Origin: Plectrocnemia conspersa
Lineage: Eukaryota; Arthropoda; Insecta; Trichoptera; Polycentropodidae
Reading direction: 5' to 3'
NCBI GenBank assembly: GCA_009617715.1
Contig: VTFK01000088.1
Coordinates: 310,001-374,000, forward strand
DNA: 64,000 nucleotides
Each line of letters opens with the position of its first letter. Positions within the stretch are counted from its first letter, which is position 1. Below the pieces are notes generated by a model. The model saw only the letters and a program-made list of their open reading frames with translations, had not been told where the DNA came from and searched no databases. Shown piece after piece: positions 48,847 to 61,295 of the stretch. A program made the position numbers and the translations under genes.

Positions 48847-49047
48847 AAAGTGACATTTGCTTGATGGACATTTTTTGGATGGAGGCAAATTGTGCAACGG
48901 GAATATTGTGGCCTTACGGTGATATATTGTTTCCCGTGACCGATTCGCAATAAAGAAATATTCTTTCAATGCATCGGAAAAAACTTGCGTGTTATTTATG
49001 TGAAACCCTTTTTTATAGTCGTAACGAGGGCTATTGTGTGGTCCCAC
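48847..49047 (-). CDS. Gene model 2, penultimate exon candidate
   Basis: A 67-codon minus-strand frame reading YDYKKGFHINNTQVFSDALK then EYFFIANRSRETIYHRKATI and ending PSSKCHF. It ends at a donor-like TTT|GTAAAG (48847/48846) in phase 0, agreeing with the phase-0 start at 48769; the intron would be 77 nt, a common insect size. A prettier donor (GC|GTATGT, 8 nt further) would shift the frame and stop after six codons. There is no in-frame ATG; an acceptor AATAG just before CCCTCGTTACG is weak. Function unknown. Confidence 0.3.
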
Positions 49048-49049
49048 CC

Positions 49050-52000
49050 TTTATACTATATTATCTTGTTTCTCTCAATTGTTAGTGAATAATCATTTTT
49101 GGTCACGGCAAATTACTGCGTGAGTTTTAAGAATAAGAACCCCATATTGTTTTCGAATTTAAATGTACCTCTGCATATTCCAGGTACTATTATGCAAGTT
49201 ACAAAATAAAGTTAAAAAATGTTAGCCAGTGTTATGATAAGATGCATTTTTTTTTTTAATGAAATAGATACTAATAAGTGGACGTCGAGGTCACCAACTA
49301 CATAACATTATTACAAGTTTTTCTGTATACATATAATAATGTTTTGGTCATGCATATATAGTTTGAAACAAACCAGTTTATGAACCACGAAATAAGAATG
49401 AACGGTCATCATACGACACCCAGGTGGCGTCATATGTGAGACGAGACAATGCCTAATGTATAATCGAGAGTAATAGAACGACGACAAAGTTCATTACGCC
49501 CATTGCATGTAGCATTAATTAGATACAGGTAGTAACATTAACTGACCACAAACGCCATAAATGCGGGGCTTTACCTAGAGGGAAATCGTATAAGCACTAA
49601 ATAATATTAACCTATTAATTTTTAATTGCGGACAATATTATATGATCAACTGAGAACTTAACGTCTTTAATGTGGAAAAATCTCGTGGCAATAGCAAAAG
49701 AAAGCGTCACTTTTGCACAGTAATGCTAACCCAAATCGATTCCAACCATGCCTAGAATACATATCGATCGATTTATACAAATGAAAAGTAAAAATACTCG
49801 CGCTAGAGAAAATTCTTTCTTTCGACAACGGCAACGTCTCCGTTGGGTTTCATTTCAACGAGGTCGCACAAATGATTAGAGCAAAGAACGCGAACTTGAC
49901 ATTCGAGATTCGCGTTGACATGGGAGAGTAACAAGAATACACACAACATAATGATGCGATACACATTTATTTGTAAACGCGGTACATGCGAACGGACGCG
50001 TACAAGCGTAGAACTTATTGAAATCCTTGACATGGATAATACCTACAACTCAAAAGCTCATTCAAATTTGAACCGATCGACACCTTGAAAGATATACGAG
50101 CATTTTTTTGCAAATTTATTTATTTATATATGCTTGTGGTATATTTCACTATCCGCAATATGTGTATATTTCTATATTAACATAATCAACACTCGCGCAT
50201 CAGAAGGTAGTATGATATTTGATAATCATTAGCCGAGATAAATATTGAGCGGCCGACATGTCAAATTGACATATTATGCTTTTCCAGATAAGTTCCTAAA
50301 AGCACGAGAGCTCACGGTCAAACATTGTTAATCGTTTAAAAGCAAATGTGCTCCATTTACAAATTAGGTTTTTACTCTTTCTGAATGTCATTTCATATTC
50401 AGATAAAAAAAATAATTTGCCATATGACAGCCAGAATGTGAAATTGTGCATTTTTGAACTTCCGTTGTGAGAATGAACTTGTATGGGTCCAACGACATGA
50501 GGTATGTACACATGTGACAATAATGGTTTTTCCTTTATGGTCTAACGTCTCGGCTTACATGACAAAAAAATTATTTGTGGGTAAAATTTATATATTAATC
50601 TGGCGAGTTATTAGCAGTCCGTTACATTAAAAATGACATGTAAAACGGGATCGAAGCTTCATTGATCTCCGCTTGGTGCGCCTTTGACTGAACTCTCATA
50701 TATTCCAAGTCGGAAACGAAGTGGAAATTCGAAAGTCAAGTTGATGTGATCAAGCTCCGGATAAAAGTGATCAAGTATGACAGTTTTCTGGCTTATATCC
50801 CATTTTATATTTTTATTTTGCACATTATTTTGTTTTATTTTATTTTTATTTTGCACATTATTGAAAACATATTGAGAACCATTGGGTCATTTTGGCTCAT
50901 TCAGCATAATTACTTAAGATGTATATAGCTTAAATAACAGCTGAGAATAATTTTTTTGAGCTTAAAATTAATAAGTGGTACATAGTTAAAAAAACGTTTA
51001 AAAAATCGGCAATATCTTGAAATCACTCTGCAAAACCAACCATCATATTAAATCAATATAAAATCATAAAAAAAAAACTAAAATATCAAGTGTTTTTTTT
51101 ATTTTATTGTCTTCCGACTTATTGACCTCGATCACGTATTTACTGTAGCGCTCATCATTGTTGCTAGAACCTTCAGTTAAACCACGTTTTAGTTGAAATT
51201 TTCACATGAAATATCATCACAATGGTTAGAAAAATAACCATATGATATTAAATGTATACTATCGATGCGCTACAACACTGTGACATCACTTGATACACTA
51301 ATAAAATCCTTCCCACGCGTCCGTCGCATCACCTTAATGGAGAGCATTGCGTAAAATATTTCCAAACAGATTCCAGGACGACATCAGAATCGACAAATCC
51401 TGGTCGATCTAATGAAAAGAAAATCTAGATAGACGCGCTAAAAAAATTCCTCCTTGACACTATTCGCATTTCGCAACCAGTTGCGAGACGGTTGATATAA
51501 TAATATAAATTTGAGGCTTTACCCTCCAAAACTGGAAATTTGATCGAAATGACATTGAAGCGATTTAATTAAGAGTATAAAGATATGCACCATCAAAGAT
51601 TGCCAAAAAGAGTAAATATTATCTACCGAGGTTATGCAATTACAATTTTACTTTCACTCTAACAATTTGCATAATATTTCACGCAAGGAAATGCAACTGT
51701 TTATTAGACTTGCAACGATCCTTGCAACCAAGTCAGTTTCATAATCGACTGGCGATTAATTCATAAAATTACTTCTTCATTAAATTCCTCTAGAACTAGC
51801 GATATAGCAGATTTTGCATAAATGAAGCAATCTTTTCAAATATCCGATTTAACTGTAGACTTGAAATGAAATATATTTGTGCGCATATGACGTCATCGAA
51901 AACCATTCGGAGATAAGACTAAAAATAAAACCCATGATCATTGAACGCTTCTTACGAGCCAGACGCCATACCTAAATATAAAAAAATATATAAATTACCT

Positions 52001-52475
52001 AGTGTTAGAGACGCGTAATCAAGCTAAATTTTAAATTAACGAGTTCATACACAGGATTCTGTAAACGTTAATTATGACAACACTTGCCATCTTGCGAATT
52101 CCATAACATATGAACAGTCAAAGACTCGTTTAATTTCAATACAAAGACCACTGTTGGAGATAACTTACACATTTTATATAATTCATTTCAATTAAATTCA
52201 TAGTAGGGAATCAAAATTTGATATTATTTTCACTTTGATTCGAAACAGCTCTTACAACTTATTTTCGAATCAAACTCCTTCCAATAAATAATTGTTTTTA
52301 CCAGCATTTTTCTAATCAAAGCAGAACGGCAGTGCTCTGTGGACCAGAATTTGAATTACATTAAAAAATTCAATTCACACCTGTTCTGTGTCTATCCGTT
52401 TATCTGTAAAAAGCAACAGCATCACGGATATAATTCATTGTAAACATTGTCATGGTGCACAATGGCTTCACACAA
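49050..52475. other. Mostly AT-rich DNA, nothing firm
   Basis: A slightly GC-richer patch at 49800-50030 holds a 76-codon minus-strand frame without splice context. A 20-nt block TTTTTATTTTGCACATTATT is repeated near 50810 and 50841. At 51300-51640 a scrambled set of short frames is transposase-like in flavour but no motif can be stated. Confidence 0.35.
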
Positions 52476-52478
52476 TCT

Positions 52479-52883
52479 TTAATCTATTGTGTCAAACTCG
52501 ATAGGGTCCTGACCCCGCTCGGATTCCAACGCTTTCAAGCGGCGACCTAATGAGAATTGTCGAGTCGTCCATTTGCATACTATCTCTGATAGATACATCG
52601 CTTTTGTATCGGACATTCTCAACATTTTCCATTCAAACCTGTCAAACAGCCACGCATTTCTGCCAGATAACAACTGACAGCTCTCGACTGCCCCAACAAA
52701 CTGTCTGACATAGGTCAGCTGTTGTATACATGTATGTATACATATTGTATACATGTATGTACATATATATACGTATGTGACAGTAACCGAAATAATTAAC
52801 ATCTTAGCTATATTGTCACATATACGATATAACCGTGGTTTGAATATCAATGATAATATATTTTTAGGCATCTTTGCGAACAT
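52479..52883 (-). other. 134-codon open frame, unknown
   Basis: Longest open frame in the window. The N-terminal third is hydrophobic and the middle is low complexity (TACATGTATGTA repeats read as YICTYMYTICIHT). The C-terminal 80 codons are GC-richer and protein-like (SLGRRLKALESERGQDPIEF). The C-terminal part could be an exon or a transposon fragment; no motif is recognised and chance length cannot be excluded. Confidence 0.25.
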
Positions 52884-52889
52884 CTACAT

Positions 52890-54660
52890 AAGATAAATCG
52901 CTCATGTAAAGTGGTATCTTATTACGTACGCTCCATCAACGACACCTGATGTAGCATATCAATAGATAATTATGTATTTTACTGTCAATTTTACAGCACA
53001 AAAAACTATTGAAAGCTAGTAATGATATTATCTCTCTATATATATACATATATATATAGAATTAATTTTTATACACGTACAAAAATTGCGTTTTTATACA
53101 TTTTGAAGTATTGCTTTTAGTGAAAATGGTAATGGCACTTTTGTAATGATACAAGATATTATAAAAAGGTTTTTGCCATAAAAATACGAGAGCCATTCAT
53201 ATGAAAAATACCCGTTTTATAGATAGTAAAAAAATTCAAAACGTTTGCTTTGACAAAATCAAAAATCATTTTAATTGCACTATTTAATATTGAAAACACT
53301 ATAAGGCTACATATAGTTAACTATGGGAAAATTAGGGTGATTCAAAATATAACCCAGCAACTTGAATATGTTATATCTGAGAAATAATTAAAATAGTCTT
53401 GAATATATCCTTGCATTCTAAATATTTTCCATAAAACTTATTTTGTCAAAAAAAACGGAAAATTAATCATAAAACTATAGGGGGTGCTCGGTAGTTCTAT
53501 ACGATACTAAAAATTTAATTTTTAATCTTTAAAACCAAGCAGTTAAGAGCGTTAACATTTCTAAAAGTCTCAAAATGGCTCGTATGGGGGTCCGATCGAA
53601 CTGATACATCGCTTGTTTTGAAGCAAAAAACTATTTTTTTTATATTTTATTTGGATGTAGTTTAGGCTTTTAAACGTTTCATGTATAACGATCTTTTCGT
53701 TAAAATTTAAACATAGTGAGAATCGGAAAATTTTAATCTGTCCCTTTTCATGAAGCTGTGTATTTAGAAGATTAAACCCGTTATTTGTATATACAATTTA
53801 AACAGTTGTAAACCATTTAAAAATATTCGTATTAATTTAATTTTGAACAAAAAAGCATTTTTTTCACGAGATTGCTCGAGAAGAATCACTATAATTAACT
53901 GATTTAGTTGACTGTAGATATTTGTATAATATTTCGCGTGTTTGTTTATAAAAAAAATCTACATGTGAATATTTAAAATAAGGACCCAACTTTAAATACT
54001 GCTTAAACTTTATACATGTATAAGTATATTACATATGTCGAAAATGAGTCGTATCAGTCGAGATACGGTCAAGATTAGGTCCAAAATGATCGTCTCCAAA
54101 AGCTCGCGATACGCAAGCCCTTCCATCTCCCAAAGCCGTGTTGATTTCCGTCAAAATCAAAAACACAAACATGTGTCAAAACAATAGACAATATGAACTA
54201 TGTATAACAATCACAAAAATATATGTTAATAAGTAAGCGTCTTAAAACAACAAATACAAAAGTAGCACGAACAAAAATTTGCGACTCACAAATGTATTTG
54301 AGGTAAGCGTTAAACGATAATAAAATATGGTTCTTTCAAACACTTTGTTTCGTTCAATGAACATCATAAATATCTAATTGTGTCGTCATGATGACGTATG
54401 TATGAACACATTATCTATCTGTTATATTTTTAATTGTAAATAAATCAGTTTATCTAGAAAGGATATAGAAATATTATTATGAACCGTTTTGGTAGAAGTA
54501 ACAGCTACTTCTATTATGAACAATTTCGATTTAATCAACTTAAATTCAATGAGCGACTGGAGAATTTATCGCGTGCTTTTTTGACAGATATCAAATCGTG
54601 ATATTGGATCCAAGGATAGATGATTCCGACTTTGAGATAACACGCTCATTTTTCGTCCCA
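52890..54660. other. AT-rich DNA, nothing recognised
   Basis: A short TA-rich microsatellite at 53033-53060; donor-like GAG|GTAAGC at about 54303 is isolated. Confidence 0.4.
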
Positions 54661-54675
54661 AATTATCCGTAGCTC

Positions 54676-54963
54676 GTGGTGGTTATTTATAATCGCAGCA
54701 GTAGTAGCAAACAACGCCCACGATCATTTCGCTTATCAGAGTTCAAGTTCCCCCACGAGCTATTATATTACCTCTTTTTTTACGTTTGGATCAGTTCGCG
54801 GTGCCTGCATTCTGCATTTCGTGCGGAACGGATCTCGCAACCGTTGACTTCACCTTGTAAAATTTTCCGCATCTTTTGTCAGTTCTATGACACTTCCAAA
54901 TTCAATCCGAATAGCGCAATGAAAATCAGCATAGTCAATGATTCATCGGGTAGGTTTGAATGA
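54676..54963 (+). other. GC-raised 95-codon frame, possible first exon
   Basis: The plus-strand initiator GGATCAGTTCGCG at about 54793 lies in GC-raised DNA. A short start MKISIVNDSSG begins near 54920 and runs into a donor-like ATCGG|GTAGGT near 54950. The longer frame has no recognised domain. Could be a promoter with a first coding exon, or chance. Confidence 0.25.
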
Positions 54964-55059
54964 AATCGCAACCGTGAATAATTTACGTATTGAAAGCCGA
55001 GCCGCTGTTGACGTGTGTATATTATTTACATCAAATTACAATAGATCAGGGGTCTTCAA

Positions 55060-55500
55060 TATTATCAATGAGACTTTTATCGATATAAAAAAATCAATAT
55101 TAAAAATCGAGTAATACGAATATGGTTACGTGGTAGGCGTAAAAACGCTGATAATGTTACCAGTGAGTATTTGCGAAAAAATTGATAAGGAAATAAATGT
55201 GGCTAAGAAATGAGTGTACGCATTCGTATGACTGCGGTACCGTTATTGACGAAAAATGCGTCTAATGCGCGAGTTAAATGGGTTAATCGACAAAAGTATG
55301 ACTGTTTTGGATAGAAGAAAATTTACGCTCTCTTATGAGAGTAAAATAAATTTATACGGGTCAAATAAGATACACTACGTTCGTCGTCAAGCTGACAAAA
55401 ATATACAGCAAATAATATATCCAGGCAACTGCGACAAACAGCCATAAAATCCGAGGCGGTGCTTCTTATATTCCGGAATTTAAAGTATCCATTTCATTGA
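55060..55500 (+). pseudogene. Tc1-type transposase relic, copy 1
   Basis: From about 55313 the frame reads RRKFTLSYESKINLYGSNKI then HYVRRQADKNIQQ, matching the Tc1 region with the first catalytic Asp (usually SDES followed by NLYGSDG--YVRR). The Asp is Tyr here. Upstream fragments (GTGGTAGGCGTAAAAACGCT) are shared with the second copy at 59 kb. Stops and frameshifts throughout; the C-terminal catalytic part is missing. Confidence 0.75.
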
Positions 55501-55507
55501 CTTAATG

Positions 55508-55640
55508 AATGTCATTTAATGAAATACTATAAATATTAATGAAATCGAATGATTAATAAAACAACCACTGACTAGCCAAATTTTGCCTCCCCCCATTGAA
55601 AAAGCTGAAATGACGAGCCTGATTTTAAACCAGAAATTCT
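55508..55640 (+). repeat. Direct repeat pair, left member
   Basis: TCATTTAATGAAATACTATA ... CCACTGACTAGCCAAATTTT then GCCTCCCCCCATTGAAAAAGC, recurring at 56395-56500 (TTATTTAATGAAATACTATG ... TCACTGACTAACCAATTTTT, GCCATCCCCCTTAGAAAAAG). Confidence 0.65.
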
Positions 55641-55679
55641 CGATTTATCCCTCAAAAAAAAATGTGAAAAATCTATTCC

Positions 55680-56100
55680 AATAAATATGTCATTTCAGTG
55701 AAGTTATACTGGAATACATTTTCACCGATAGATATAATATTTTTTCCAGTAATTTATATTATTTATTTACATGCGATGTATAAATGTAACAGTAAATATG
55801 TATTTTTCAGTGAAGTTATATTTTCACTAGTGTGGTTCAAATATATTTTCACCGGTAGATATATATTATATATTTCTACTTATGAAAATAAAATTTAACT
55901 AAGCCGCTAGTGAAATTATATGCTGCTTTATTTAATTTTGTATATGAAACTCTATTTGACAGTTGCGAAACGTCCATTTTCTGTTCAAACGTAAACTTAA
56001 CCTACACGAATTAACCAAACCCAACTTGACCTAATGCAAGTTCTAAAACTAATTATAGTTTTAGAACTTTCATTAGTCCAAAATTCAAACTAAACCAACT
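55680..56100 (-). repeat. Dispersed GTGAAA-rich repeat (family A), copy 5
   Basis: The longest copy. Minus strand: TTGGGTTTGGTTAATTCGTG, GGACGTTTCGCAACTGTCAA (55955-55975), GCAGCATATAATTTCACTAG, TCATAAGTAGAAATATA, then a doubled tail CGGTGAAAATATAT / CACTAGTGAAAATATAAC and CGGTGAAAATGTATTCC. The tail duplication resembles that of copy 1. Confidence 0.7.
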
Positions 56101-56222
56101 CATGTTGCATTTCGCATATCATAATTTGTTTGCACTTCATTATTACACTATGTTTTGAAAATGTGGAAGCTATCATTATCGATATTACTGACTTCTGATA
56201 TGAGTATTAGTTGAAGTATATT

Positions 56223-56332
56223 CAAACCAATTTTGGTCAATAGGAGGGCGCAAAAAATAATCAAAAATTCACGTCAAAAGCAATAAAATCGTGTCGGCGC
56301 CGTCGCAGTGGGAATAGGTCAAAATTCGGTTT
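56223..56332. mobile_element. Foldback MITE (family C), best copy
   Basis: A 110-bp unit with inverted ends AAACCAATTTTGGTCAATAG and, on the minus strand, AAACCGAATTTTGACCTATTC. The interior GGAGGGCGCAAAAAATAATC ... TCACGTCAAAAGCAATAAAA is shared with copies at 35.8 and 48.0 kb. Confidence 0.7.
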
Positions 56333-56394
56333 AGATGTGCTTCAGTCGTAATATTAAAGTTCTTAATATGAACGTGAATTTACAAAAAAAATCG

Positions 56395-56500
56395 TGTTAT
56401 TTAATGAAATACTATGAATCTGAATGAAATATTGAAAAAACGATCACTGACTAACCAATTTTTGCCATCCCCCTTAGAAAAAGTTGGAACAATGTCATTA
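56395..56500 (+). repeat. Direct repeat pair, right member
   Basis: Partner of 55508-55640, about 890 bp downstream in the same orientation, with a family A copy and a family C MITE between. Could be duplicated flanks or ends of a composite element. Confidence 0.6.
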
Positions 56501-56504
56501 CATT

Positions 56505-58975
56505 TGACACCTTTAAAATGCGTGACAATTGACAGCTGTCTGATTTACAGTGCTGCTAACATATGTAACTTGAATTGAACCACCTTGCCAATTCTACACG
56601 ATTATATTATCTGCCGGTAATATACTTTTTCAAAAGTTATTTTTAACTGGTTAGTTAGGTTTAGCACAAGCAATAAAAAAATACACAAAGGAGAAGTTGT
56701 AACATGAAAGGAAAAAAAATCGTCAAGATGTGGACTATGCGTGGCTTATGAAACAGGTACTGTAATTCCCATATAGTAAATTTTATATATTGTAAAAAAA
56801 CCGGTGAAATAAAAACAAAGGAGATGTTTTAAAAGGTAATTCAAAATCATATCTTCATATGGAAGATTGCTTTGAGAAATATCATACGATGGACAAATAT
56901 AACCAAACATATGTAAGTAATTGTAATGTACATACATAAATATATTTAATGTTTTATATATCAAAGTGATAAAAAAAAGAACAAGAAATTCAGCGCAATT
57001 AAAAATATGTTGAAGACCATTGGTGTTGTGTGAAATACAATAGTAAACATTAACTAAATAATATTTACAAGGATAGAGCGAAACATTCTTATGTCATTGC
57101 GTTTTGGGGTTTTATTTTTCTGGTTGTGGTCCCAACATCTGGAACAGATACAGCGTATACCCTAAATTAATGCTTCATAAATAATAGGTAAGAAGTCTAA
57201 TTTTTGTGATTAAAATAAATTAGACCGCAGTGGATTCAATAAGAAAAAAGTATTTGTCCGGTTTATAAAACTGTCCTGAATTGTTTAATGTTCAGATGCA
57301 AATTAGTAACTGAACAGTAATTTGGAAATCCCTGCAACATACACATTGGAATTTATGAATCGCCCGACAGAGGAAACCACAAGATTATCTAGGTTTTCCC
57401 ATAGTTTGTCTTCAGAATTAGAATTCATCCCACAAAAATCTCAACAAATACGCTAGGGGAAAAACGTTATATTATTGGTTAGGTCAACACAAAGAATAAA
57501 AATATTTCTTCAAACATAGTGAAGCGCGCAAACATGAATGTTAAAGTTTGTATTAAAGCAACTAAAATTTGCTTTATAAACAAACGTGCAAGTATTCCCC
57601 GCATTCTTTGTCGTTATCCGACGCCGGTAACTTTGAGGAATTTCCAGAACCTGCTACAAACGCTTTTACAATACTTGCACAAAATGTCTCAAATCGCAGC
57701 CACAAAGTACTTAAAATACCACCAACCTCTTTATCGCTTGCATATTCATATTTGAATAGCAATGTTGCAGTTTCCAGAGATTTTTAACACTGATTTCTCG
57801 CCCGATTCGGTACTTTCTCGATTACCAAATCGCAACGAAACGAATTCACTTGCTAATAATAATCGAGAACGGTATTCGCAATGGTTACTTACCGAATCTG
57901 TCTATCTGTCTTTGAATTAAATGTAATTAGCCGCTAGGGTGCTGTTTAATTATAATCTAATGGTATTTTATGATTGTAAAAATATTTTGAAGATTTCTCT
58001 TTAGATACAAAAAATGTATAAGAGATTAATTTTGCATTATTCATATCGAAATTGAAGATATAAATTCCTAATTTATAATCTAAAGTCTACTGCTATATTC
58101 ATAAAACGTTTAAAAGCTGTTATTTCAACACCAGTAATGTCACGAATGGCCATGTTTCGTCTAATATTTTGCTATACTTTATAGCGTTTCTCGTTCATAT
58201 GCACATGCATAATTATTTATGTATAATTCTAGCTAATTAGTTATCTTTTGCGATACAAAAATACCTATTGATATTATAAATATTTCATAGAAAACATTTC
58301 GCAACTGTCCCATTTTAATATGCCATATGCACAATCACAGCCCAGTAATAACAATAATATAAATAACGATAATTAACATATTTTAACAAACCAATGCTAT
58401 CACTAAATTAAACGGGAGAACGAAATGGTTAGTTATCGCGTGAAAAATAAACAGGATATGCGAGTGTTAAGTGGTCAAAATTTCATTAACTAACTCATCG
58501 AATTAAAAACGTAACTAGGCCAAACAAGTTTAATTGAATAAGTGAAAATACAACAACACCAAAACACGTTTGCATAAAATAAAATACTAATTCAAGATTA
58601 ATCCGTAGTTTTCTAACAAAATGTTCAACAATAGATTAAAAAAAAACAAATATTACATCTCGCATCTAAATCTCTTCACACATGGACTAGTACTTTCTTT
58701 TAGTTAACATAACAAATATTGTGTAGTACAGTAGCGTGCATAAACGCATCACTTCTCAAAATCATAACAATTTAAGATATATCCGTAATCATTGGTTCGA
58801 CCTAGCCAATTGACCGTCAGCTTTCAGGGTAAAAATATTTACAAAATCTATAATGGCAAATCGTCCAATTTAGTTTGAGTAAAAAATTCGATATTACTGT
58901 GTATTCGTCAATTAGGTTATAGACAAGATAAAAAATAGTCATGTCAGTTACAACTAATTATCAGTTCGAAGAGTT
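56505..58975. other. Mostly AT-rich DNA
   Basis: Overlapping 62-78-codon frames on both strands at 57519-57787 in slightly GC-raised DNA; no motif. A minus-strand donor ATTCG|GTAAGT at about 57891 is strong but its exon is undefined. A family A fragment (ATTTCGCAACTGTCC) lies at 58296-58310. Confidence 0.35.
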
Positions 58976-58979
58976 TTAA

Positions 58980-59360
58980 AAAAAATATCTAAATAGATGC
59001 AATACAACGGGTTAGGTTTAAAAATAGCTACCCTTAGTGAAGATTGACTGATACAAAGAATGTGCTTACGTGATAGGCGTAAAACTGCCATAGATATTAC
59101 CACTGAGTATTAGTAAAACATTTGATACAGAATAATGTGTACAACCATAATATTTGGCTTAAAGAAGAAGGTGTATGCAATTATATATAATGAATCAATC
59201 GACACAAAAGTAAAATAAGAGTAGAGTACCATAAATTCATACAGATCAGATCATCGTCAATGTGGCGAAAGACACAGCGAAAATATCCCTAGGCAAGTGT
59301 GCGAAATCCAGAGAGCCAAATGATCTAAAGGGGCTTGTTATTATATTACGGAATGGAAGC
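58980..59360 (+). pseudogene. Tc1-type transposase relic, copy 2
   Basis: Shares with the 55-kb relic the blocks ACGTGATAGGCGTAAAACTG, ATTACCACTGAGTATTAGTA, ACATTTGATA and, further on, AAATTCATACAGATCAGATC with TCGTCAATGTGGCGAAAGAC, in the same order and spacing. Too many stops to translate as a protein. Confidence 0.65.
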
Positions 59361-59364
59361 TATC

Positions 59365-59866
59365 CACATCATATTATAAAACTGTCCTAAATTTTTTTTT
59401 ATCCGTTCGATAGGTGCAAATTTGGACTGTAACTTCATGGATGTTTTTGTACACTGTTTTTTATTATTAGAAATGTTTTTTATTATTAATTTAAACAATG
59501 CAGTAGAGCGGAGATTAAAAAAAAAATACTGTATATAAAAACAACGGGCCATAGATTATTTTATAAAAAATGAGCGAATATGAATTGTTATTAAAAATAT
59601 TAAATTCTTTTAAAAAATACAGTTTTTTAAACCACGTTTTTATATTAAATTCACAAAAAAAGTATGAATTAATTTATCTATTTAAATATCTCAAAAAAAA
59701 AACTTTTTTTTCAAGATTCAACTCAGGAAAAAAATTGTATGAATCAATGTGTATGTTTTTTCACAAGAAATACTAATACTTTCCCGCGTTTTAACAGCAT
59801 ATCAAGATTATAAAGAATAATTTACTTTTACGTCAAGAGTATAAATAAAGCAACTTCCATAAGCAA

Positions 59867-59902
<36 letters not shown>

Positions 59903-60480
59903 AACATGTAATATGTATTAATTTGAATGATAAGAGTGAAAGGTTGTCGTAAATAAAGTACAATAACTCCAAATACATATTAAAATGTAAAATGTAAGAT
60001 GACAAATATCCCGACATTTAATTTTATATAAAAGTGCTTTATAAAATTTCTTGAGAAATGAGAAACACTAATTACTTCCCTACATAATATTTTGGATTTG
60101 CATACCCTTAGATATTGCACTAACATGTCTTTTTCTAGCCAAAAACCACCCATCGTATACGCAGACATGACTCTGTTTAATGTTTTCTTCGATTTCAACT
60201 ATATAGTCCACTACCAATTCTCACCACCATGTCGTATAGTCAAGTATGAGTGTTACCGTGCAGTTTTACAAATTTTGCACTACGATAACGCACTACCAAA
60301 TATTGCATAACAAATGTTTTTTGCAGATTAAAAAAAAACGCTAGCATAAGTGTAGTATATCTGATAAGAAATACTTTGAAGGGGACAGTATCAATATTAA
60401 ATAAATAGTTCCTGATAAAAAGTAAAATTGTCGTTATTTTTTAATCATACCTCGTATGTAAAAAAAAAATTTTGCAACAA
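59365..60480. other. AT-rich DNA with (TA) microsatellite
   Basis: (TA)16 at 59869-59900. Short frames at 59346-59776 and 59980-60310 are AT-driven. Confidence 0.45.
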
Positions 60481-60484
60481 AATT

Positions 60485-61270
60485 AATGGTCTGAATTTAA
60501 ATCAACTTTGGGTCAGAATAAAAATTAAATCTCGGTTAGAATTTATTAGCAGCCTTGTCATAATTATATTATTCAGGGTCAGAATAGAAATCAAATGTTT
60601 AGAATAAATGTATAGGACGAACAGAATTAGAAGAATGAATGGCCATAATTATATTATTCAGGATCAGAGTAAATATCAAATGGTTAGAATCAGAAGAGAC
60701 GATTAGAATTAAAAGATACGAAGATCATTAGAATTAGTAAAATAATATAACATTTATAAATATAAATAGGCAATAAATTATTTATTTTAAAAATATTTTA
60801 TAAAATATTTCGCTCGCACCAAAACTGAATACCCCATGAATAATTCTCAACAAATCTGCAACGAATCTATTTAATTGTATTCCGAACGACGAACGAAGAG
60901 GGAATAACGACAGAACGACGGCGGAGAGCACGCTTGGTTTATTGTGTTGACATCTGACAATGTTTGCGAGGTCAACCAAACAAGTTGGCCCTAAAACACC
61001 TTAATAACAACCATGTATGCTGACCATCTGTCAACATAAAACTGACTGAGGTTAAAATACGGATCATATAATACAAATACTGGCTATTCTTTATAAATAC
61101 TGACCAATAAACTACAATAAATACTGAGTGAAAAAAATTATTCTTACTATTTATTATAAATTCCGACCAATTAATATAAATTCTGAACCACTGAATATTT
61201 ATCTGATCACTTATATTCTGACCTTTTAATATAAATTCTGACCCATATAATATGATTTCTGACCAGAAAA
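60485..61270. mobile_element. Foldback element with minisatellite arms (family B)
   Basis: The left arm (60485-60735) holds about ten degenerate units around GGTCAGAATAAA / GGTTAGAATCA, including an 85-bp direct repeat (TAATTATATTATTCAG at 60561 and 60646). The right arm (61015-61270) holds about nine units in the opposite orientation, AAATTCTGACC / AATACTGACC. The centre carries a family B core, ACCCCATGAATAATTCTC (the first bases read ATACCCC) and CTGCAACGAATCTATTT (about 60858-60874), plus a CpG-rich segment (60880-60990). The overall layout is like foldback elements of flies. The 102-codon minus-strand frame in the right arm encodes repeated WSEFI-like units and is a repeat artefact. Confidence 0.65.
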
Positions 61271-61295
61271 ATGCGGGCAAAAAACATTCATTTCC

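Noticed and set aside
51090..51660. Further transposase relic
   Set aside because: Short frames have a transposase-like flavour but no catalytic or DNA-binding motif could be identified.
60972..61280. 102-codon minus-strand frame with repeated WSEFI-like units
   Set aside because: The repetition comes from the tandem arm of the foldback element.
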